From: Akebia trifoliata | Taxonomy: Eukaryota; Streptophyta; Magnoliopsida; Ranunculales; Lardizabalaceae | DNA length: 64,000 nt | Direction of reading: 5' to 3' | Assembly: GCA_017979445.1 (NCBI GenBank) | Contig: JADQWC010000535.1 | Span: 1-64,000 of the forward strand | Part shown: positions 55,893 through 64,000 of the stretch, piece after piece | How positions within the stretch are numbered: the stretch's first letter is position 1 | Layout: every line of letters starts with the position of its first letter | Made by a program: the position numbers and the translations under genes | The notes under the pieces: generated by a model | What the model saw: the letters and a program-made list of their open reading frames with translations, nothing else | Told to the model about the DNA's origin: nothing | Database searches by the model: none

Positions 55893-57089
55893 TCAACAAA
55901 TTTGACTTGAACTATTTTTACATGGACGCTTGGCTTTGTCTTGACGGTCATCAAGATTGCTGTCAGGCTTGACCCTCTTGGCTCTAATAACTGGCTCTTT
56001 GAATTCTGCTGGTCCGTCTGGATACCCTAAGGTGCGCTTGTTCCAGGCTTTCTCAATGAGGTGTACTAACTTTTCAGTCAATGGCTCGGGGGGAAAGAAA
56101 GCTTTGTGCTGAGGTAAAGATAACTCTGTAGGCACGTCGTATTGTTCTGGGATCAGATTGGGATGGTAAAAAGATGTTTCTTCTAAACCAATCAGACGGA
56201 CATAGTATGATCCTTTGGTTTCTAGAACAGGGGGATCAGTCATCCACCAAGGGCACCTAAAACCAATATGACAGGCAAGGCGAGAGTCTAACCATTTGTT
56301 CCAAGCTTTGACTGAGTTGTGACGTACTAACAGGTTTCTCTTGGAAAAGTGTTCTGGCCCATATTCGAGGTTTGATGGAACATCTACGATTTTGAGACGA
56401 TCACAAAGCCACATATAGAGTAAGTAGGGGCTTCCTTTGAAGCTTTCCCGCTCACCATTTTTTATGGCATCTAAACCTGAGAAAGTTTAAGCTAGGATGA
56501 GAGGGACGGGGTTGGCTTTCCTTGAGAGTTGAGAGGCTATATCTATGAAGGACTCAGGGATAGTTTGGCCATCACTATTGGAGGTCAGTATGTATTGGGC
56601 TAGGATTCCTAGGCACAATCGATAATCTCTAGTAGCTCGCCAAGCTTCGGGTTTTACATTGATAGGGTGACTGCGGGAGCGATACGGACCTAGTAAAGGT
56701 ACTAAGTCTAGTCTTCCGTTATGAACTAAGGCCTTGGCTTCTTCCTTGGAAATGTTTAGTCCTGTGGCGAGTTCACCAGAATATCCGGTCTTCAATGAGG
56801 GCCTGACTAAAGGTCCTGAAGTGGATATCCTCATGATGCCGCAATAATCCTCGTGAGTGGGGCACAAATGCATATACCCCATATGGAATATGTGAAGATA
56901 AGGGTTCCAACGCTTAGCCATAACATGTAGGAGGTTCCAGTCTATCTCAAACTCATGGAAGTAAAGAACACTCCTCAACATGAATCTCCCAAAATTGATC
57001 TTCTCTACAGGGTGCATTCCTATGACGGTTGTTTTGACTAACTGTTCGATTGGGTTGTCGCCTGCGACTAGCATCCTGGTTTGACACAA
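55893..57089 (-). pseudogene. E2 ORF1, extra protein upstream of gag, one internal stop
   Basis: One frame of 399 codons runs from ATG at 57089 to 55893 with a single TAA at 56487-56489 (AAC/TT context just before TTTCTCAG/G). The part WNPYLHIFHMGYMHLCPTHE followed by DY and a GIMR end resembles the plant mobile-domain/DUF7745 type of protein found as ORF1 in Ogre/Tat elements. The second part is rich in Trp/Pro (GFRCPWWMTDPPVLE) and ends in a basic tail (RAKRVKPDSN...KRPCK). ORF1 is known in Ogre elements but its role is not. E1 shows no equivalent before gag. The stop may be recent or skipped by splicing, since an AG acceptor-like site lies right after it. Confidence 0.75.
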
Positions 57090-57698
57090 AGGGTATTTTA
57101 GTACTCTTCCAATGGTCCATGTACAAGATCAATTTTTTATTTTCTTTTGGAAAATCTTATTCTTATGAAAAATATTTTTCGGAAAACATTTTTTTTTTCT
57201 CGGAAAGCCTTTTCTCTAGAGAACACTTCTTTTGGAAAACAATCTTTTCTGGAAAATATTTTCTTTCTGTAAATTATTTGAAAATTTGATTTCCATTTTC
57301 AATTTAAATGGCTCGGCCCACCATGATTGTTGGATCAGGATGGACTGAGTCATTATTGTAAAAAGAATGGATTCTTTATTGGGTCGGTGCACCCATTTTA
57401 ATTTTTAAAAATAACATGTTTGATCCTTGAGGACAATCATACACTCTGATCTCATCATTCACATGCATTTTGATCTTATCATTCACATACATTCATCATT
57501 CACAAGGTTCCAATTAACAAACAACCCGAGAACACCCACGATAAGTTCGAGTCGTGACCTATTGGGAAGGTTTCTAGACTCTAAGCTTACTACGTGTAAT
57601 GCATTTTTATCTGGCCACCTTTGCCCAAGCACACCTATATACCTTTCGATACGTGGTGACTTGGTTTGATATACCGTATAGGTGATAATCTAAAATCT
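57090..57698 (-). other. E2 leader next to ORF1, no gene seen
   Basis: Contains a run of diverged GGAAAA(C/T)-CTTTTCT motifs at 57140-57290 and a tandem phrase ATTCACATGCATTTTGATCT at about 57440-57500. No coding evidence. Confidence 0.45.
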
Positions 57699-57881
57699 CA
57701 ATTCACTTCTCTGAAGCCAAAAACAGCCAGTTTGATCTCCAGTTGAGAGGTGGCGCACAATGCTGAGCAAGGGCCCACTTAAATACCTCTCGTCTAGAAT
57801 AGACATAGTCTATCCCCCTCGTACAGTATAGCGGGGCAAGATCTGCTTAGGCACCGGTTTTGACCAAGAAGTGCAATTGAT
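57699..57881 (-). promoter_or_regulatory. Tat leader block shared with E1, with a 15-nt palindrome
   Basis: Counterpart of 5507-5677. It holds ATAGAC-ATA-GTCTAT (57799-57813), followed by CCCCCTCGTA and AAGATCT, and ends near GTGCAATTG. In both elements it lies in the leader between primer site and the first reading frame, here about 2.8 kb from the primer site. Confidence 0.5.
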
Positions 57882-58240
57882 ATACTTAGATTATCTTTTA
57901 TACCTACGGGTACAAGTCAAGGGTTGTAGCTTTCATAAAATGGTTTGGCATCCCACGAGGGGACCGACCACGTACTAGTACTACGTTGGCAATCGGGACA
58001 TGTGACTGTGTGGCTTACAATAGGTCAAAGGCTCAGGTCGCTCCAGCCTGGGTGCATCAACATACTTTTCAGAATCACCTGATCAGATGGTATTGATGCC
58101 CCCAGTTTGATATACCCTAAGGTACGTAACTGGAGTTGTGGGTTTCATGAATGACGTCGCATCTCCGAAGAGACCGGGCCACGCACTAGTGCCACGTTGG
58201 CTAAATGGGACGTGTAAGTGAGTAAAGCGGTAAACGTGCA
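57882..58240 (-). repeat. Two diverged direct repeats in the E2 leader, about 115 bp
   Basis: 57895-58010 and 58115-58225 share in order CTA-GG-ACGTAACTGGAGTTG-type text, TTTCATNAA, GCATC-C-GA-GAGACCG, and the phrase CCACG-ACTAGT-C-ACGTTGGC followed by GGGACNTGT. Spacing is about 220 bp start to start. Confidence 0.55.
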
Positions 58241-60569
58241 TGTGGTGTGTGCAAAACAGGGTGGGGTGTGCCCGGGGCTTTTTTCAAACAAATGGGCCTG
58301 ATCATACCATCATACATCGAATTATGTGAATATTCAATCAAGATCGACACCATTCAAATCATATGAATATTTAATCAAGATCATCACTAATCAAATCACA
58401 TGATTGAAAATAAATATATCAAGTATATGTCCATGTTAAAAGCAAACATTTAATCCGACACATTTCTTTATGTGTTTCAATCAAGGGTCATTTTGGATGA
58501 TCCAGAATAATTCAAAATTTCAAGGCACATTGGATCGAAGATAAATGAATAATTGCTAGCATGGAGACTTTAAAATCAAATAATCCCTTTCCCTTTTTTC
58601 CTTTTTTTTTTTTTTAAAAAAAATCTTAAAAATTTAACCCATAAGTGGATCGTTATTGACACGTGAACTTTTGCTAGTATCACCCCAATTTTCACGTAAA
58701 TTATTAAGGTGACATTAGAACAATCGGTGTGTCAAAAAAAAAACAAATCATTCAGCCACAAAATGGGTTGCCCACAATTAGAATAACATTGAAATATATT
58801 AGCAACCCATTATTAATTTATAACACACCAATTCTTTAGAAAAACAAATAATTGTCCACGTATGGATTGGTGTGTTAGCAATAGTTTGACATGAACTAAA
58901 CAGCCACGATTTTCATTCGTTAAATTAAACAATTATTTCATGAAAACATGCTTATTTAGTTGCAATTTCTGTCTGATCGAATGGTTTTTGATCCCCAAAA
59001 GTTAAAAAAAAAATAAACATGAAAAAATAAAAAATGTCCGAAATCAAACAGATTGATGTTGTTGATTCGAAACCAAGAACTATCGTGATTCAATCTCAAT
59101 CATAGATCGATGTTCTCTGTCATTCTAAACAAAAAGTCAAAAGCTCAAATGTAGTAGGTTTCCTACACCTCTCCGATCCTCTGTTTAAAAGCATCTAAAA
59201 AGAAAAATAAACCCAGAAAATCAAAGCTTCTACAGTTGGGTTCACGTTCGTAAAACTGATATGATAAATGAGAGTTGAAGAACATAAAGTCGAAAAGATC
59301 AATGAAAACCGACAGCAATGTATGAGGTTTGAATCTACATAAAATCTCGGTCGAATCAGCGTTTTTCTTTTATTTAAAAAAGAAACAAAACAGATTTAGT
59401 TTCTGTCTTTTTTTTTTTTTTTTTTTTCTTAAAAAAAAAAAAAATCGAAAATTCTTTTGCAAATCGATTGGAAATCGATTAGAATAAAACTTTCGACCGG
59501 GCTTGAGAGGCTAAATCAAAAGATTTCTGATTGAATGAATCTGTGGAGGGCCATCGATTTGACACTCTATACCTCTCCATTGGAGGAAGCCGATCAAGTT
59601 GATCAGTTATCAACTGGATTAAGAGCCCAAAACCGATTGGTCTCTGATTTGGTTTGATTGAAAAAGATGAGACTTCATTCTCTGGTTTGATCGGTTTCCT
59701 TCTTTGAACGACTGGTTTAGACCGGTTTTTGATTTAGTTCGATGAATCCCAGTCATTTAAGAAGATGATGTTCGTTAAAACAATCGATTGTTTTGATGAT
59801 TTTTGCTCGTTTCAAACCGTTGAACAGAGAGATTCTTGCTGGTCTCTATATGAATCAGCGCCTTCTCTTGGAGAAGACGATGTGGGCATAAGCAAAATTA
59901 CATTTTACTTACTACACACCACCCATATTTTTAAACGCTGTCATTAAGTGGGTGTGTAAACCGAAAATCAATAGTTATTGTTAATGACACACCACCCACA
60001 TATGTTGCTCACAGCACCTCAAAAACGAAAACAGTTTTTTTTTTTTTTTTTGCCAAATTTTTTTTTAATTTCCCTTTTGCTGTCAATGGACAGCACTATT
60101 TTCCTAACCTTCAAAAAGAATAACAAATAATTTTATTTGAAGAAACTAATTACACACTCACTTTTTTTTTTTGAAAATTAAAAAAAAAAAAAAAACTAAA
60201 AAACAAAACATTGTCCAGTGATCAATGGCACGTATCCCTAAAACATAAAATAAAAAAAACGTCACACATAAAAATTTAATGTCAATGGTCCACCAATCAT
60301 CATATTATTTTCCATACAACCAACCATTCCGAAATCCTTCATTATTTAGGATCACGTTCGATAACCCTTGATTGACTCACAAGAATAGTATGTCGAAGCC
60401 GGATATTTAAAATCAAAACACATGCTCAATAATCGAGATAAAATATAAAAAAAAATAATCAAGACGCAAAATAAAAAAACAAATACACAAAGAACAAATA
60501 AATAAAAAGAAACTAGGTTATTTTAGCGATACTCCCATACTTGGGGTTTTTCAAGTTTGATCCTCAATG
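58241..60569 (-). other. E2 leader, T/A-rich, no gene seen
   Basis: No gene. Notable are homopolymer runs (for example 59409-59428), an inverted pair TAACACACCAAT/ATTGGTGTGTTA at 58821-58877, and a second ACACACCACCCAT/GGGTGTGT pair at about 59914-59962 that may be small hairpin elements. A 60-codon plus-strand frame at 59765-59947 is not supported. Confidence 0.45.
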
Positions 60570-60587
60570 TCCCCAGCGGAGTCGCCA
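60570..60587 (-). promoter_or_regulatory. E2 primer-binding site for tRNA-Arg
   Basis: The plus strand reads TCCCCAGCGGAGTCGCCA, differing by one base from the E1 site and ending in CCA. One base separates it from the LTR edge at 60589. Confidence 0.85.
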
Positions 60588-60588
60588 C

Positions 60589-62358
60589 TGAAAGCGCCCT
60601 CGATCCGCGGGGTGCGCGGATCCACTTTTGACCCTTGAGGTTTGGGAGTCGCCACCTAGTTATTACGGTCTAGGAACTAAATTGACCCTACAATGGATAA
60701 AAAGAACTAATCTACTACAGAAATCTGAATCCGGGGATCATGTTACGGGGTTGGAAGGTGTTAAGCACCAACCCCGCCCGGCCAATGCCGGTCTCTACTT
60801 ATCCCAAATAGATCTACATTGCTAATGATAAACCTAGATTAAAAAAAATAGAAAAAAATTTACCTTTGATCTGCAAAAGTGTTATTCCCTCAGATCTGGT
60901 TAGAATGGCTCCTTATACCGTATTCCTTACTTCGTTCTATCTCCGGATCTGATTCCTGATCTCCGAGGTAAGGTATCTCCTTCTTGGATCTGAGTGCTTC
61001 AAATTTGTTGTGGATTTCTGGGATATTTTTGAGAGGTTTTTGGGTGTTTTTTAGGCTAAAATCGGAGTAGGGGTGTTAGGGAAGGAGTTGGGGCTTCAAA
61101 ATTACGGTTTTGAGGAGGTTGTGGAGGCTTCTTCACCTACTTTTCCTAGGGTTTTTTCTTTGATACGAAAATAGGGTGTGGAGGCTCCTATTTATAAAGT
61201 TTTTAGAAGTATTAGGGTTTGATTAGGGTTTCTTTTAGGATTTCAATTAGGGTTTTGACTTAGTCTTTAGGGTTTTAGGGTTTTGACTTTAGTCTTATGA
61301 GATTGACTTGATTAGTTTAGATTAGGGTTTTGACCTTAGTCTTATGAGATTGACTTGATTAGTTTAGATTAGGGTTTTGATTTAGGGTTTTGACCTTAGT
61401 CTTATGAGATTGACTCGATTAGTTTAGATTAGGGTTTTGATTTAGGATTTTGACTTTAGTCTTATGAGATTGACTTTAATACTTGACTCTAGTCTTACTT
61501 AATTGACTTTAATTTTGACTTTAGTCTTATTTGATTGACTTTAATATCTTGACCTTAGTCTTGCTTGATTGACTTTAAATTTTGGAGAACCCCCCTCTAT
61601 TATATCTTTAATTCTTTGGACCCCCAAATGGAGGGGTCCTTAAAGAAATATCTTGCGAACCCTCAACAATTTTGCTTGAAAACCTGATTGATAAATTTTT
61701 TGATTTAAATTTTAATAATTAATTTCATTAATGTTTCACTTTACATTATTTAATGATTTATTTATTAATTTCGAAATTTTTAATTACTAAAATTGTGAAA
61801 TTACCATTTTGCCCTCGAGAGGATTTTTTACGTTTTAAGTCGTTTTTCAATGTTCCAGGATGTTTTGAAATCAGTTTTTCGTAAGGAATTCAATGGGAAT
61901 GTTGGTTTTTGTCATTTATGAAATTTTTTGCGTGAAATGATCGTGAATTTTATGAGGGGTATTTTCGTAATTTTGTCAAATTTTGTGAAAATTGGCGAAA
62001 TGATTTATTTGGTTTCGATTTGTCGTTTTATGTATTTGAACAGATTTTCCTAAGCGTAATGTAGGCTCTAAGGTTGTTTTGATGTTAGGGGTATTTTGGT
62101 AATTTGGTCATTTTTAGTGATTTTTATCGTGAAGCTTCTTTTTTGGCTTGCAGGATGATGATTTCTATGTTTCTGGGGTAGTATTTTCCTAGCATAGCGT
62201 GGTTTCTAAGTTTTGTCAGTTCGATATACCTCATCCAGATTTCTGAAACATATCTGGTAACAAAATAAAGCATTGGAATAGACATCCATCATTGGGAACC
62301 TTTGCGATCGGGTTGACGACTTGATTAATCAGGCGGATGCAAAAATGGGGTGTCTACA
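60589..62358 (-). mobile_element. E2 5' LTR, 1770 bp
   Basis: Same ends as the 3' LTR, about 98% identical, 15 bp longer through one internal repeat. TATA box CTTTATAAATAG (minus) at 61188-61199. The start of the element transcript should lie within a few tens of bases below this. Many of the differences between LTRs are C/T or G/A transitions, as expected for methylated DNA. Confidence 0.95.
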
Positions 62359-62363
62359 GGTGG

Positions 62364-62758
62364 CTAGGATAATTAAAATTTCTTTCGATTTATCCAATTT
62401 TTACTTAGATTGATAATGTGACTATTTATTCTAAGTCATTCACCTATCCTCGATATTCACGTATGTCTTCAAAATGCATTTAATGAAAATACACTTGGAA
62501 TTTAAACATTCATTTCGTCATGTCATTCAATGGTCCATTCATATAAGATATACTTATTGGGCATTTATGACATCTTATTACATTCAAAGCATTCAAGTGT
62601 AAGTTGCGGAATCATAAAATTCACTTGGTCATTTGAAATTTTGATTTAAGAAGAAGAAAAATTAACACATATTTACAAGAAATATATAAAGAAGGTAAAA
62701 CCCTGATGCTTGGTGTGACTGACTACAAGCTTTTATATCAAGGATAAAATACGAGAAA
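62364..62758. other. Flank beyond E2, no gene seen
   Basis: AT-rich DNA directly after the right copy of the GGTGG duplication; it is the continuation of the pre-insertion site at 44805. No open frame with support. Confidence 0.5.
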
Positions 62759-64000
62759 TGTCGCGCCCCGCCGAACACTAACACAAATCCCCATGTCAGA
62801 TTTCAAGGTACGAGGTGGCACCTCGAAATTTCAGCATGGTCTCCTCTGTTTATGTTAGCATTCCAAGGCGATTCAACCTGCACCTGATAAACGACATACA
62901 ATCCTGCATATAAACAAACAAAATAGAATACGAGCGGAAGCCTATATACATCAAATAATATACGGTATATCAAAGTGCGGAAGAAGAAATTTACGGGATT
63001 ATACAAAAATTTCTCACTCTAACAGGAGTCCTAACGCTCAATACAAATCTATAATACTCCTAGACAAATCGACCCACTAGGGGTGTAGCCCCAATACTCA
63101 CCAGGTGACGAACTCTGGTTGTCTATCTGACCGACCAGATGATCTTCACTCGTGCTCTATACCTGTCTCGTGAAGCTCTGAATCTGAGACTAAAAAATGG
63201 AGAAGGAAAGGGTGAGTAACAATGGTTACCCAGTAGGGAAACAAACAATTTCTGCCAATAACCCCTTCTAACATGAACGAATAAGCATACTGAATCATTT
63301 TTAAATATACAAAATTTTACAGAAGAAACTACGATTAATCGGTATATATAGCCAGGGATGAACAACTAAACATTTTAAAACTCACATTACATTGATCAGC
63401 AGTACTCACTATAACATTATCTTTTTATACAAATCTAATTGATCAAAGGGAAATAATAAACATGGATTTCATTTTATATATCAAAATAAACAACAGATAC
63501 ATAATACACAATGGTGGAGTATTGGAATTAGAGAGTTGGGATTCACGACTGGATCGCTCCCAGTCGGGACATAATGTTACAATTCTTCTCTGGTTTTTAG
63601 TTCCTGATTTTGTGGCCGGTCGCTGCACTTACCACACTTGGTTGACCATTTATCCGGCTCAGGTTGGCCGTTTGACGTGACCGTAAGCAATGGGTCTCTT
63701 TTCGATGTGTCAGAACGTTCGACTACTATAGATTGTTAGTGATCACTGACCAATCATCTTCGTCTATGCCTATCAGGCGTACATGTGATTCCCAAATATA
63801 CAAACCATTCGTATACGACCACCTTTACATTACAAGTTCACTGGTAAAGATAGAGAGGAATAAACCCGGATTCCAGTTGTGACTCCACTCTCATACGCGT
63901 CCCATACCACGTATGAGCTTGGTGGTCCCTACCGTACATCCCAGGATAGTACACCACTCCGGATGATATGACGCACTATCCCTTCAGGCATTCACAAACT
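62759..64000 (+). mobile_element. Probable LTR of another Gypsy element, cut by the right edge
   Basis: A sharp start TGTCGCGCCCCGCC after AT-rich DNA, then a change to more balanced, gene-free sequence with phrases such as GTGCGGAAG, GGGTGAGTAACAATGGTTACCC and AGTCGGGACATAATGTTAC. These are of the kind I know from long LTRs of plant chromoviruses. The other end, primer site and partner LTR are not in the window, so orientation and type are tentative. Confidence 0.4.

Larger units (their letters stand above)
44806..62358 (-). mobile_element. E2: complete Tat/Ogre-like Ty3/Gypsy retrotransposon, 17,553 bp
   Basis: Bounded by LTRs 44806-46560 and 60589-62358 and by the exact 5-bp duplication GGTGG (44801-44805, 62359-62363), so both ends are certain. 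Reading right to left: 5' LTR, tRNA-Arg primer site, 3.5-kb leader, ORF1, gag, protease, linker, RT, degenerate RNase H, second (archaeal-type) RNase H, integrase, arrays, polypurine tract, 3' LTR. ORF1 before gag, two RNase H domains, tRNA-Arg priming and large size are the known marks of Ogre/Tat elements. LTRs are about 98% identical by eye (about 35 differences), so insertion is fairly recent. Even so, several frameshifts and stops make it non-autonomous. It appears to sit within or beside the 3' part of the older E3. Confidence 0.95.

Overview
The window is eukaryotic nuclear DNA from a flowering plant, probably a woody or large-genome eudicot. The evidence is spliced tau-class glutathione S-transferase genes with short introns, plant-type LTR retrotransposons (Tat/Ogre-like Ty3/Gypsy, a Gypsy element primed by initiator tRNA-Met, Ty1/Copia), Harbinger-like and Mutator-like MITEs, and tRNA-derived SINE-like insertions. 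The species cannot be fixed from the sequence. There are no bacterial operons, rRNA genes or CRISPR arrays. More than 80% of the window looks like transposable elements or their debris.

Layout. 1-9722: the 5' part of a Tat/Ogre-like element (E1) on the minus strand, cut by the left edge: 5' LTR 7951-9722, tRNA-Arg primer site, a long leader with three different tandem arrays, then broken gag, protease and linker reading frames. 9723-15300: host DNA with an HSP90 gene fragment (10625-10812), a tRNA-derived SINE-like insertion (11762-11853), an 830-bp MITE (12481-13310) and an intact two-exon tau GST gene (14123-14898, minus) with two as-1-like boxes upstream. 15308-19285: an internally deleted Gypsy element (E4). 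19508-22683: a solo Tat-type LTR on the plus strand split by a Harbinger-like element. 22684-27492: mostly unassigned AT-rich DNA with a kinase-gene fragment and a Mutator-type MITE. 27493-32911: a heavily mutated Copia element with both LTRs. 34274-35451: a second Harbinger-like copy. 36811-37345: a Tat LTR fragment. 37432-38572: a second tau GST gene with a MITE in its intron. 41300-44690: an old Tat 3' LTR with its 3' UTR and array (E3), followed by AT-rich repeats and a SINE. 44806-62358: a complete 17.55-kb Tat/Ogre-like element (E2, minus) bounded by the duplicated 5-mer GGTGG. 62759-64000: probable start of another LTR running off the right edge.

Only the two GST genes look like functioning host genes. 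They are about 23 kb apart, share 3' flanking sequence and are a duplicate pair. Every retroelement pol region carries stops or frameshifts. The most interesting non-genic signal is that each Tat element carries its own unrelated tandem array whose unit is a short stem-loop. In E2 the 34-bp unit varies in a compensatory way that keeps the stem paired. E1 and E2 also share a block in the leader containing a perfect 6-bp palindrome around a variable 3-nt loop, which is a candidate RNA-RNA contact site. No wholly new gene system was found.
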